This document shows, piece by piece, positions 43,358 to 54,779 of a DNA stretch of 64,000 nt. The stretch is taken from the NCBI GenBank assembly GCA_037127255.1, contig JBANSL010000003.1:44575314-44639313 (forward strand), given 5' to 3'. The stretch is from Persicaria tinctoria (Eukaryota; Streptophyta; Magnoliopsida; Caryophyllales; Polygonaceae). The position numbers and the translations under genes are program-made. Position 1 is the first letter of the stretch. Each line of letters opens with the position of its first letter. The notes below the pieces were generated by a model that saw only the letters and a list, made by a program, of their open reading frames with translations, was not told the DNA's origin and ran no database searches.

Positions 43358-44283
43358 TGCGGACTCTGGAGTATTATTGATTTGAGGTTTTGTTGTTTAA
43401 AACACTAAGGCTACAAATTTTTCAGAGTTTAAAAGTTATTTAGAATTAATTATATAAAATCACTTGTAAAATATGAGATTTTTATAAAATTATCAATAAA
43501 ATTAAAATTATATAACCCATATAGCTCATGGAAATAGGTTATAGTTTCATGCAAGGTGTTCAATGGGAATGGATGCGCTGGTGAAGAGATGATGCACATG
43601 AAGAAAAATTATAAATTTTGTCCAAAATGATGTACATAAAATATCAAAAATTTACACCGTTTCATCCTAATTGTCCTAATTGTGCAAACATTTTTTTAAA
43701 ATCATTTATTTAAAACAATGATGCACAAAAATATGAAATGTGCATCATTTTTAATGTAAATATGCATTTGTTTTGCCTTGTAAATTATTTTTCTAAAAAT
43801 GTGCACTATCCTTACCAAAACGTTAATCCTCGCTTAAAATAACCTGTCACTTGAAATGGAAAATATATAGATAAGGTGATTAACCCAAGTACAAAAGATT
43901 ATAAGATCAAACCTAGAGTTTTATGCAAAGTAAGGAATCAATAAATCAAAAGGATTTCTCTACGCTACCATAATCCAATCAATTTTCTATCACTCGCAGA
44001 TTCTCCATCACTCCATCTACCAATCCCAACCACCAAATTCCTATATTTCTCAGCTAAGCTTTTGCCCCAACCTTTTCACAAGTGATTTGCACTTCCACAT
44101 TGTGGAAAGACGAGAGCAGCATCAAGTTATAATATGCACCGCACAATTCCTAGGATGAAATTGTTCATTACAAAAAAACTAATTTGTTTATGTACATCCA
44201 TGTGAAATAAATGGTTGATTCAAAGGCCAAGAGATTGGCTTGGTAGAGCTATGTCTTCTGGATCTTCAATGGCTCAGTAGCAA
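43358..44283. other. No recognisable gene
   Basis: AT-rich with no protein similarity on either strand. Confidence 0.45.
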
Positions 44284-44715
44284 ATCATTCCAGCCATTCT
44301 CCAATTGTATCAAACCGACAAGAGATACCAATCCAATCAAACACTAAGTTCTGTACTTCTCGGATGCTTGGGCAAGAAAACCACATATGATCATCTCTCT
44401 CCTCAGCTTGATGACAAAACATAGAATCAAACACCTCGAGTCCTTTCCAATGGTTAACTCTTCTCTCTATCTTCAACCTTTTTTGGGTCGCAAGCCACAC
44501 AACAAATGCCCATTTTCGACATTGCAGCCTCCCCCATATGAGTTTTCCCCATCTGACCTCATCATTCTTATCTTGTAGCAGCTGATACAGTTTCATGCAA
44601 GATACCCTACCACTCGGACCAAAGAATCAGGTCAAGAGAAAGCAACGATTCTCCAGCTCCTCGCAGCAGCTCCTTTATGTCATCTCTAGTTGCGAGCAGA
44701 CCTTTCCATAACCAA
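44284..44715 (-). pseudogene. LINE fragment: zf-RVT region
   Basis: The minus strand reads LIWGRLQCRKWAFVVWLATQ then KRLKIERRVNHW and, after the Cys/His core MFCHQAEERDDHMWFSCPSI, a short tail. This is the zinc-binding domain that follows LINE reverse transcriptases. The copy is cut on the right by the LTR that starts at 44716 and lacks all other domains. Confidence 0.7.
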
Positions 44716-45611
44716 TGATAGAACGCATTTATCTAGGCATAATATGTTGCATTTAGCTTAGTTAAGATGCATAACATGCATGATTTAAGTATAATTTGCA
44801 TATTTGTTCTCTACGCTGGTAGAGTCGGAATCTACACGTTTTTATTGATTATTTTAGGTAAATGTGGATATGAGAGGAGACATGCGTTGACAATGCATTG
44901 ATTGAGAAATTCAAGTTTATCAAAGAAGCTTAAATGAAGATCTAAAGAGGCCCTGAGAAGAACAGAGCCTAAATAATGAACAAATTTGCAGAAGTTGCCA
45001 ACAGATAAGCTGAACTTGTTTTGCTCTTTCTGGAGGCCTCGATTGTTCGATCGACTATTATGATCATGCGTTGGAAAGATCTTTCAGAGAGGTACAACTT
45101 TCATGTTGATGACAGGAGCTGATTCGGTCTGCATTTTTTGTGAATGACAGATGCAGCGACTGCGGCATGTTTGCCCACAAAAAAGGTTGGCAGCGGCTGC
45201 CGCATCTTCCATCAGCGAGGGATTGCGACGCGACACGTGTTTTATCTATCCTAAACCTATTTTATCTATGGGCCTTTTGGCCGACTCTTAACAATAGATA
45301 AGAGGGGATTAGCCCTAGTTTTCATTCATATTCGCTATTCAGAAGTTAACAATTAGATTAGGATTCAAGACAATTTAGTGTAGATTGAGAGCGATGCTCG
45401 CTATGGGCGAATAAACTCTCTCCGTTCTACTTGCAATTTTAAGCTTTATTTGGATTGAGTTATGAGTTTCTGAATCTTATTCCCTATTTCTTATATTGAA
45501 TGTTTCAACTTCTTTGTGCTTGAATGTTTGATTGTTTTATTCTATCTAGCTTGTGCAACTAGTTAGAATCAATTCAATTGCTAGGATTTTGTAGATTTCT
45601 GATTGAGAACC
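44716..45611 (+). repeat. Truncated LTR related to the solo LTR at 11102-12881
   Basis: It starts TGATAGAACGCATT (compare TGATAAGGCATG) and contains the skeleton gaggcctcgattgttcgatcgac...gatcatgcgttggaaag (45030-45085), nearly as in 11445-11500. The repeated words differ: cagcgactgcggca and ggcagcggctgccgca instead of cgctgccagcg. It ends abruptly near 45611 at the next LTR fragment, so its 3' part is missing. Confidence 0.65.
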
Positions 45612-46108
45612 TGTTAGGAGGGAGAACTGAATAAGCAAATATAAATGTATTAGCAAACCAACTAATATCCATGCAAATAAAATACAAGACTCCATCCCGA
45701 AGTAGTAGTAGGGAATCAGGATCGATCCACGAGGAAGCGTGTCAGCGCTTGCCTAGATAGTCTCCAAACCTGCTCTTTGTGCCGATCAGAAATCACTCGA
45801 CGTCGACTAAGATCCAGTCGATGTCGACTGTGGCTATCGATTCCTAGTGCAAATTTTGCCAAAAAAAAACAAGGCAATTGAGGTCGGCTAAAAGCTAGTC
45901 GATGTCGGGTTAGGTTCACTCGATGTCGACTGCAAGTCCAGTTGATCTCGAGTCAAAATGCAGTAACCGAATTTTTTTGGCAATGAAGGCTGAAGAATGC
46001 AAGAATGGCAACGAAATAGTGAATAGAAATATCAAGAGGGTTGTTATCAAGATATAAAAAGGCTTCCAAGGCATGGGAATTACCATGACAATAACCATGT
46101 AAGTAACA
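45612..46108 (-). repeat. LTR fragment in opposite orientation
   Basis: On the minus strand this starts TGTTACTTACATGG and ends CCTAACA. Its inner part gcgctgacacgcttcctcgt matches the LTRs of the element at 46111-54773 (47665 and 54647). It contains several tcgacgtcgac/tcgatgtcgac words (45798-45830 and 45910-45935). No matching 5 bp flanks were found, so it could be a short solo LTR of a sister family or a broken piece. Confidence 0.55.
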
Positions 46109-46110
46109 TA

Positions 46111-47792
46111 TGTTGTGAGCCTAATTTGCCATATTTTACATTAACATTTATATCGATTTCTATTTACATTTCATGCATTTGGGTTATAATAGTAAAGATT
46201 CTATGTAGTTTACACTTATTTGCCAAATTATGGAGTCTCTCAGAAATCGAGGCAATATACATCAATTCGGAGAAATGATGAAAAGCTCGAAGTCAACTAT
46301 AGAAAGTTCGAGGTCAAGGAGCAGTTGAACAAGGACAATTCGAGCAAAGAATGAGAAAAAGCACTCGATATGGTTCTAGTCGACGTCGACTACATCTAGT
46401 CGAAGTCGAGTACGATTGGAGCCAGAAATTCACATGAAGTCGAGCAGACCACTGAACGAGCCCAGAGCTATTCGACGTCGAGTAGTTCTACTCGAAGTCG
46501 AGTACACCCGTCGAGTCCAGATGGTACCCGAGCTCGAGTTCAACTCAGGAGAAGAAAGCGTAGTCGACGTCGACTAACTCTAGTCAAAGTTGAGTACTAT
46601 CCAGACGAATCTGAGTCCGAGATCGAGTGGAATCCGAGTGTTGAGCTTACTTCTACACCAAGGCACGTAAATTCTATCAACATCAAGTGAAGATTTATCA
46701 AGATAGAAGGGATTTGTCCACAATAGTCCTATTTCCATTTAGATTTATTTCTTTTATCTATTAAGTTTTATCTTATGTTTTTAGATAAAGAGTTTTAGAT
46801 ATAGATAGATCGTTCTTTCTTTGAATAGCGAGGATTAAACACTATAAATAAAGCCTTAGGGGATGAGTTCTAGGCATTCAATTTCAGTTCCAACAACACA
46901 TATAGCGAGTTAGGAGAGAGCTTAGGCCGAGAGAAGGTGGAGTGTTGAGAGACGTTTTGGCTTCGATCGGTTGTAAGTTTTATTTTAGTTTATTAATGCA
47001 ATTTATTTTCCTGAAATTATTGATGAGTTTATTCATGATGAGAAGCGAGTAGTCACCCAACTTCTAGGGTCGGGGTGAGCCCGACGGTAGCCATGTAAGG
47101 TAATGCGCTAAAGGTACAATCTTTTGATGCGATTTCGTCTTTTATCCCTATGAGCATGATTCTTTTGCGAAAGTTGAAGGTGATCCTTGTTTGTGTTATT
47201 GAAGCAAAAGTGATCTTAATGCAACTTGCATTAATTATGTGAAAAGGGTTTATATTCCTATTTGTTAATAACGACAGTTATTTGATGAAAAGCATTATCT
47301 TTTATACCTTATGCATTATTTTATGTGGTTACCATTGCGGTGTTGAAACCCCGATCTTGGAAGTCTTTTATTTTATTGAGTTTATTTCCACCAATTTCGT
47401 GCTCACTTTTGTCCTATTTCAATTTAAAGTTACGGTTTTCGATTCCGTTCTACTCGATATCGACGACACTGGTCGACGTCGAGTGCTACAGTGGTCGACG
47501 TCGAGTACGCTGCTCGAGATCGACTAGTATTTTGCTTTTGTTTTGCATTCTGTTTTCTCTGTTTTGCAGTTTCTGTTCGACTGAGTGGTTGACGTCGAGG
47601 ACCTTAGTTGACGTCAAGTGCTTCCTAAGTTACTTTTTAGAGTTTCTGAATTGAAAAGGCGGGCGCTGACATGCTTCCTCGTGGATCGATCATGACTGCC
47701 TTCTACTACAACAGGAGGAAGTCTTGTATTTATTTGTTGAGACAAGGAGTCGGTTTGATTTTATATTTTATATTTATTTCATACTTGACACA
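46111..47792 (+). repeat. Left LTR, rich in TCGACGTCGA words
   Basis: 1682 bp, TGTTGTGAGC to TTGACACA. It contains tagtcgacgtcgactac (46377), attcgacgtcgagtag (46468), tagtcgacgtcgactaac (46561) and gtcgacgtcgagtac (47490), plus many variants in which one CpG has become TpG or CpA. Confidence 0.85.
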
Positions 47793-47796
47793 TCCA

Positions 47797-48686
47797 ACGC
47801 AAAACACGCCTAATGAGAGGCGGATTATACACAAATCAGAAGGGAACTTGAGGAGTAAATTGGGCATGTCCTAGCCAACGCAAAGGAGTATCTGTATCTT
47901 ACTGTGGAAGTTCCAGAATCACCGATCGTTTTCCCCCCTGTTAATTATGAAATTCGTCCTTCTTTTATTACTGAAATTAGGTGGAGTCAATTTAGGGCAA
48001 GACCCAATGAATGTCCTTTAGAGCATGTTACAACTTTTCTAGATTTATGCGAAGCTATTGCAGATGATGGTAATCTAGAATACTTAAAACTAAAGGCTTT
48101 TTGTTAGTCCCTTGCAGGAATAGCCTCACAATGGCTTGAAGGATTGCCAGCATGATCGATTCACACTTGGAATGAACTACAGGACTTGTTCCTTAACAAG
48201 TTCTTTCCTCCTGCAAAGACAACTGCTCCCAGACAACAGATCACGACTTTCAGACAAAAGCCGGGGGGACATTAGCACAGGTCTTAGAGCGCTACAAGAG
48301 GCTTCTGAAATCCTGCACTACGCACGGACAACCACCCTACGTCATCCAGGAGATCATCTTCAACTCTCTAAATGCACCTATTAAGGATCGGATCAATAAT
48401 TACACCGCTTATAGGTATCTCGTGCTTGGGAGACCTTTGAGACACTGGAAAATTATGATAACACATATGGGACTTCTGCGGCCTTTGGCGATGAAAGGTA
48501 TGAAAAGCCTGCCCCATCTAAGGAGATCGATCCGGACGCCAGGGATTAATTCTACAACAATCAGGTGCGCCGTCTCACCAAGCAGGTTAAGTTTCTGTCT
48601 AAAGATAAACCCTGCTTGGAATGTGGATCTGTGAGGCACAACACTACTGCGTGCCCACATGACGATCAAATACTCATGGCTGAAAC
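47797..48686 (+). pseudogene. Athila-like gag, 5' part
   Basis: After PNERRIIHKSEGNLRSKL the frame reads YLTVEVPESPIVFPPVNYEI, RPSFITEIRWSQFRARPNEC and FLDLCEAIADDGNLEYLKLK, then (other frames) WLEGLPA, WNELQDLFLNKFFPPAKT, LAQVLERYKRLLKSC, PPYVIQEIIFNSLNAPIKDR. This is the retrotransposon gag family (PF03732 type) of Ty3/gypsy Athila elements. A CCHC knuckle, CLECGSVRHNTTACP, lies at about 48615. Several stops (near 48105, 48153) and frameshifts break it. It would form the capsid that packages element RNA. Confidence 0.8.
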
Positions 48687-49276
48687 CAATGTTCTAAAAG
48701 GCGCTAGGCGGCCGCTAGGCGGTGGGTGGCCGCCTAGCGCCTAGGCGGTTAGGCGGGTGCCTAGGCGGCGCCTAGGCGGACTTAGAACAAACTTGATTAT
48801 TTCCTTATATTTTGACGAATAACACTTGTCAATAATTCATATAATGTAATAATAATCCATAATATCACTCATAAACCCAAATTTGTAGTAGTTAACTAAC
48901 ACTAAAGTAAATAAACGCAAAAGTACATGTCTGACTAACAACTCTAAACCTCCTAAAATCCAAAACTATAAATTCGACTGAAAAGCAAATGCATCCCGAC
49001 ATGGGGGATAAAAAAAACCCTAAGTCAACTAATCATATGCTTAGAAGCGCAAATTGAATAATTGTTGGACTAGGCGGGCCCAGGCGGCGCCTAGGCGGGA
49101 CTAGTCGGGCCCAGGCGGCGCCTAGGCGGGACCAGGCGGTGCCTAGGCGGCACCTAGGCGGGACTAGGCGGTTCCTGGACGAATTTCCGCCTAGAGGTCC
49201 GCCTAGGCTTAAAAATTCCTAGGTCCCGTCCCGCCTAGCGCCTAGGCGGCGCCTAGGCACGATTTTTAGAACACTG
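48687..49276. mobile_element. hAT-type element (590 bp) inserted in gag
   Basis: CAATGTTCTAAAAGGCGC at the left and the complement of ATTTTTAGAACACTG at the right form inverted ends. Perfect 8 bp duplications gctgaaac lie at 48679-48686 and 49277-49284. Without the element the gag text continues (MAETHEEARYAGG). Both termini are crowded with gcgcctaggcgg/ccgcctaggcgc words (about 30 per end region). The middle is AT-rich with no transposase. Confidence 0.96.
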
Positions 49277-49284
49277 GCTGAAAC

Positions 49285-50751
49285 CCACGAAGAGGCGCGC
49301 TATGCGGGGGGAAACTACTCAGGACAACATCAGCAACAAAACTGGAGCTACAATCTCCATACCCAGCATCAAAGAGATCCCCCGCCCTACAGAGCTTCTG
49401 GTCACCCTGACAGAGAAGGTAAGAAGATGACCTGTAGCTTATACTTGAGGAGATGCGAAGAAACCATGCAGAAAGCAAACATTCCATCAATTCCATCCAC
49501 ACACAGCTGCACGATGTCAACTCAAGGCTTGGGGAAATCGATATCTGGAGGAAATCTATTCACACCCAGATTGGTCAATTGGCGACATCCGTCCCCAAGC
49601 AATCAGGTACGTTCCCTAGATCCTCTGAACCTAATCCTTAAACTAAATCTGCAGGACATGTAGCTTCCATTAATCTAAGGAGTGGGCATAAGATGCAAAC
49701 GCCCGAGCAAAACGCGGAGCAGAAGGATGCAGAAGACTACTTGACGTCGAGTAGGCCAATCGATGTCGACCAGGCTCTACTCGATGTTGAGAAGAATCTA
49801 GTGGAAGTCGACTAGAACGCTTCACCTGCCCAGAACTCGACTACTGTAGTCGACGTCGAGGAGCCCCCAGTCAACGTCGAGCAGCCTTCTGCCCTTGTCG
49901 ACCACACTCCTGCACCTCCGAAGAAGAAAACTTTGACATTCCCAACAAAATATCCAAAGGATCCAGTAGAGAAGAAGTTTCAGCGTTTCGTGAAGATGCT
50001 TCAAAGGCTCAATGTCACAATTCCTTTCATAGAAGCTCTTCATGAGATGCTATCATATGTCAAGTTCCTCAAGGAGATCTTAAGCAAGAAGCGATCAATG
50101 GCTGAGATCGTAGAGGAGTGCAGCCAGATGGACGTTCTAGAGAAAAGGCAAGATCCAGGTAAGTTTGCTATAACCATTGGATTTGGTCAATATAAATTTA
50201 ATGCTTTGTGTGACTTAGGAGCCAGTGCAAGTATTATGCCTCTATCAATCTGGTCCAAAGTCAAGATAGGTGTTTTAGACCCCGTGGATGCAAAATTATA
50301 CATGGCGAACAACACTGTGGTCTTCCCAACAGGCATAGTGGACAATGTACCGGTGCAAGTAGGTAAGTTCTTTGTCCCTGCTGATTTTCTAGTTATTGAT
50401 ATAGCAGAGGACTCTGCATGTCCAATCATTCTAAGAAGGCCCTTCTTAGCGACGGTGGATGCCAACATAAGGGTAAGGAAGGGAGTGCTCACTTTCAACA
50501 TCATCGATGAGGTAATTAAGTACTCTTTTAATAAAACTGAAAGGCATACAGGTCCCATGGAAGAGGTCAAGTCAATCTCAGCCAGGTACATCACTTGCGG
50601 AGAACCTAAGGTAAGAAATATGACCCCCGAGGAGCTGGAGAAGAGAGATATGGAAGCCCAGGTGGAGGAAATCACGGCGATTCTGAACGACGATACAGAG
50701 GATCTACTCGACATTGACCCAGATAAGTCGATATCGACTAACTTTTATTAA
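49285..50751 (+). pseudogene. gag end and aspartic protease
   Basis: The gag tail (NRNL-type helix LHDVNSRLGEIDIWRKSIHT, a QIGQLATSV motif of Athila gag) runs into a linker carrying TCGACGTCGA words. It is followed by FPTKYPKDPVEKKFQRFVKM and the protease: FNALCDLGASASIMPLSIW, where DLGAS is the active-site triad, then YMANNTVVFPTGIVDNVPVQ and PIILRRPFLATVDANIRVRK. From 49933 to 50751 the frame is open. The protease would process gag. In-frame palindromes give VDVD/LDVEY-type peptides. No RT follows, which is abnormal for Ty3/gypsy. Confidence 0.82.
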
Positions 50752-51058
50752 GAATTTTTTCCAGGTCTTAAGTATTGGGTCGATGTCGACTAGAAGTACT
50801 CGACGTCGAGTACTCTAGTCGATGTCGACCAGATCCCGAGCCCTCCATCGAGCACACCAGCATCGAGTAAGCCACCCGAGGCTGAGAAGTACTCGACGTC
50901 AAGTAGCCTACTCGACGTCGACCAGTCCCCTTCCTCCACGACTCCTTCCTCCTCGACGAGCAAGTCACCAGACGACAAAACGCAGTCGACGTCGAGTACT
51001 TTTACTCAAAGTCGATAAGATCCCGAGGTCCCAAATTGCGAGTCTGCGAAGGTAAGCC
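50752..51058. repeat. Dense TCGACGTCGA cluster in the element interior
   Basis: Close copies near 50797, 50815, 50892, 50910 and 50987, joined by Ser/Pro/Thr-type codons in one frame. The same words occur at 49741-49890, 51525-51560 and in both LTRs. Confidence 0.8.
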
Positions 51059-51129
51059 AAGGTACGGACATCTCTTCTCCTATTTAATTTAAAGATTTAT
51101 CTATACATGGGAGAGGTTTTCCTTGGTAT

Positions 51130-51354
51130 GTGCGATTGTGCAGGGTTTCCAATGATGATCCCAGGGAGTATGAAGTAGGAGACAAAGTATATGTCGCCAA
51201 ATCAAAGGATCATTGGTTTCCCAATAAATTCAACAAGAAAAAGATGGGACCTTTCACGGTGAACAAGATCCATTCAGGAGGACTACAGCTGATGGAGAAG
51301 AATGGAGTCTTGTTTGAAGCCCAGGCTACATGGGCCCTGCAAATGCCACCTTGA
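51130..51354 (+). pseudogene. Integrase C-terminal-like remnant
   Basis: PREYEVGDKVYVAKSKDHWF, NKKKMGPFTVNKIH and GGLQLMEKNGVLFEAQA resemble the tail of Ty3/gypsy integrase (VGD-KV-x-L-x-...GPF-x-V), which normally ends the pol polyprotein. The catalytic parts of pol are missing, so pol has been deleted with only this tail left. The same tail occurs on the minus strand at 57580-57909 in the inverted relative. Confidence 0.6.
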
Positions 51355-53004
51355 GCTTTAGCAGAGACAGTCGACTTAGCGACTATAAAGTTTAGAGCTT
51401 GTAAATAAAACACTTAGTTTTTGAATTTTTGGACATTTGTTTTTGGTTTTTGGACATTAGTTTTGGATTTTTCTATTGTGGATTGTCTTTCTAACGAGTC
51501 TTGTAGGTACGAAGGAGCGGAAGAAGTACTCGACGTCGAGTAACGTACTCGACGTCGACCACCATCTCGTACAAAGAAGTCGTGGTCGAGGAGAAATGCC
51601 ACCCTGAGCTTTCACATTACTCGATGTCGAGTAGTTGTAGTCGACATTGACTACTTCTACTCGAGATCGACCACTTCTACGCACACATCATCACTCGATT
51701 CCGACGATCATCACATCTGTCTAGTGAGTTTTTTTCTTTACCCTTGTTTGTATACAGTGAGGACACTGTAATGTTTAAGTATAGGGTGGGGGAAGGGCTT
51801 ACTTTATGCATATTTGATTTTAAATTGACCATATGTGTGCATATTTAAAGTTTATTTCTTGAATTGCTTATATATGGCTACTTTGGATTCCATATTTGAT
51901 TTATGTGCTTATATGCATGTTTTTCAAAGTTCATAGACATCACCCCCATTAAAAATTTTGAATTAGTGTCATGGAAGCTTTAATTGAACTTGATGATGCA
52001 AAATTAGATTCATTAGAGATATAGCATGAAATTGCTTAGTAAAGAGAAGTCACAATGAAGTGCATTATTTTTATGAAAACCATGAAAGAAAGTAAAATTT
52101 GATGTTGCTTTTGACATGTTGCATGATAAGAGGATGGAGGACTTTATATTTCCATATAATCCTCATATGTTTATATTTCATAGCCTTTACCTATGCTTAT
52201 GTATCACAAAAGCCATATTGAGCCTTATTTCATATTATGCTCCACATGTTCTAAATATTGTCGATTCTTTACCTTATTTCCATCTAGGGATTATGTTGAG
52301 AATGATGTCATAATATGGAGATTATTAAATGGTGTTAGTTTTGTTATTATAATATATGGAGTTTGGCAGGAAATTAAAAAGTTTTGAATATATGGAAAAT
52401 TTAATGAGTGAAAGAAAATCCGGTCACCTCAGGAGATAAAGGTAGATCGACCCTGCTCGTTGAGATAATAGTTCAGCGAGATGAGACACCAAAGTGAGGA
52501 GTCCGATGCACTAAGTATCCGGGGCCATTCAAGAGACCCATGTTTGTGATTCCTGAGAAGGCAGTGCTGAGGTTAGAGAGGTAAACACATAATATTGAAA
52601 AAAAGCAATGAGCGAATGAGAGGAAGTTGAGGAATCAAAGGAAGAAGGAATGTGGTATGAAAGTTTGAAAATTACTCCATTTCCCCGGATCATTAAGCTG
52701 GTCCCATGGCCAAAAATTTTCCACCTTTAGCCTTTTACCAATCTACTCCTTATTGAGCTTAATTAAAGTCCTCTTGATTATTGTTGTTTTTTCACTTATA
52801 AATTATTTTTGCATAACCCTCCTTTTGTGTGCAAAGTTGCTTTTATTCAAATGCATGAATTTGTGGCATAAGTACCTTTCGAGGATGGTAATTGATTGCA
52901 AGGTTATATAAGAATGAATCTATCATGTTGAGAGTTTATTTTCTTCCCCTGTATGACCATTAAAAGTATTGCTTGAGGACAAGCAAGCTTAAGTATGGGT
53001 TGTT
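51355..53004 (+). other. 3' non-coding region of the element
   Basis: Long untranslated sequence typical of Athila-type elements, with no coding signal. It ends caagcaagcttaagtatggg, which resembles the polypurine-rich stretch before the 3' LTR. An inverted copy of this ending lies at 55975-56020. Confidence 0.65.
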
Positions 53005-54773
53005 TGTTGTTAGCCTAATTTGTCATGTTTTACATTAACATTTATATCGATTTCTGTTTACATTTCATGCATTTGGGTTAGAATAGTAAATATTCTATAT
53101 AGTTTACACTTATTTGCCAAATTATGGAGTCTACACTTGTTTCTGTTTAATTTCTCAGAAATCGAGGCAATTTACAGCAATTCGGAGAAAGGATGAAAAG
53201 CTCGAAGTCAACTATAGAAAGTCCGAGGTCAAGGAGCAGCTGAACCAGGACAATTCGAGCAGAGAACGAGAAAAAGCACTCGACATGGTTCTAGTCGACG
53301 TCGATTACATCTAGTTGAAGTCAAGTACGATTGGAGCCAGATATTCACATAAAGTCGAGCAGAACACTCGAGGAGCCCAGAGCTACTCGACATTGAGTAG
53401 TTCTACTCGAAGTCGAGTACACCCATCGAGTCCAGATGGTACCCAAGCTCGAGTGCAACCCAGGAGAAGAAAATGTAGTCGACGTTGACTAACTCTAGTC
53501 GAAGTCGAGTACTATCCAGACGAATCCGAGTCCGAGATTGAGTGGAATCCAAGTGTTGAGCTTACTTTTACACCAAGGCACGTGAATTCTATCAACATCA
53601 AGTGAAGATTTATCAAGATAGAAAGTATTTATCCACGGTAGTCCTATTTCCTTATAGATTTATTTCTTTTATCTATTAAGTTTTATCTTATGTTTTTAGA
53701 TAGAAAGTTTTAGATATAGATAGATTGTTAATTCCTTGAATAACGGGGATCAGACACTATAAATAAAGCCTTAGGGGCTGAGGTATATGCATTCAATTTC
53801 AGTTCCAACAACACATATAGCGAGTTAGGAGAGAGCTTAGGCCGAGAGAAGGTGGAGTGTTGAGAGACGTTTTGGCTTTGATCGATTGTAAGTTTTATTT
53901 TAGTTTATTAATGCAATATATTTTCCTAGAATTATTGATGAGAAGCGAGTAGTCACCCAACTTCTAGGATCGGGGTGAGCCCGACGATAGCCATGTAAGG
54001 TAATGCGCTAAAGGTAAAATCTTTTGATGCGATTTCGTCTTCTATCCCTATGAGCATGATTCTTTTGCGAAAGTTGAAGGTGATCATTGTTTGTGTTATT
54101 GAAGTGAAAGTGATCTTAATGAAACTTGGATTAATTATGTGAAAAGGGTTCCTAACAATTAAGGTTTATGCGAAAGCCTTTATATTCCTATTTGTTAATA
54201 ACGACAGTTATTTGATGACTACTCGCTTATGCCTTTATATTGCTATTTGTTAACAATTAGGGTTTATGCGAAAGCATTATCTTTTATACCCTATGCATTA
54301 TTTTATATGGTTACCATTGCGGTGTTGAAACCCCGATCTTGGAAGTCTTTTAGTTTATTGAGTTTATTTCCATTAGTTTCGTGCTTACTTTCGTCCTATT
54401 TCAATTTAAAGTTACGGTTTTCGACTCTGTTCTTCTCGATGTTGACGAAACTGGTCGACGTTGAGTGTTATAGTGATCAACGTCGAGTACGCTGCTCAAG
54501 ATCAACTAGTATTTTGCTTTTATTTTGCGTTTTGTTTTCTCTATTTTGCAGTTTTTGTTCGACTGAGTGGTCGATTTCGAGGACCTTAGTCGACGTCGAG
54601 TGCTTCTTAAGTCACTTTCGAGAGTTTCTGAACTGAAAAGGTGGGCGCTGACACGCTTCCTCGTGGATCGATCCTGACTTCCTTCTACTACAACGGGAGG
54701 AAGTCTTGTATTTATTTGCTGAGACAGGGAGTCGGTTTGATTTATATTTTATATATATTTCATACTTGACACA
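53005..54773 (+). repeat. Right LTR of the gag-protease element
   Basis: 1769 bp copy of 46111-47792 with extra blocks at about 53132-53155 and 54150-54260. It carries the same TCGACGTCGA words, some decayed to tcgacgttgac or tcaacgtcgag. Confidence 0.85.
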
Positions 54774-54779
54774 TCCTCC

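Larger units (their letters stand above)
46111..54773 (+). mobile_element. Non-autonomous LTR retrotransposon (gag-protease only)
   Basis: Two LTRs (46111-47792 and 53005-54773), TGTTGTKAGCC to CTTGACACA, bracket an interior that encodes an Athila-like gag and an aspartic protease and then jumps to a short C-terminal coding remnant, with no reverse transcriptase or integrase core. The interior (about 5.2 kb including a 590 bp hAT) fits TR-GAG-type elements that depend on another element's polymerase. The LTRs differ by indels (extra blocks at about 53132 and 54150 in the right copy), so the insertion is old. Flanking 5 bp duplications were not found (acata left, tcctc right). Confidence 0.85.

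Noticed and set aside
46377..51560. CRISPR-like spaced repeats (TCGACGTCGA)
   Set aside because: Same reasons: short words, variable spacing, inside LTR-retrotransposon sequence of a eukaryote.
44716..54773. One giant element joining the LTR at 44716, the fragment at 45612 and the element at 46111
   Set aside because: The three LTRs differ in termini, orientation and backbone. They are adjacent insertions, not one element.
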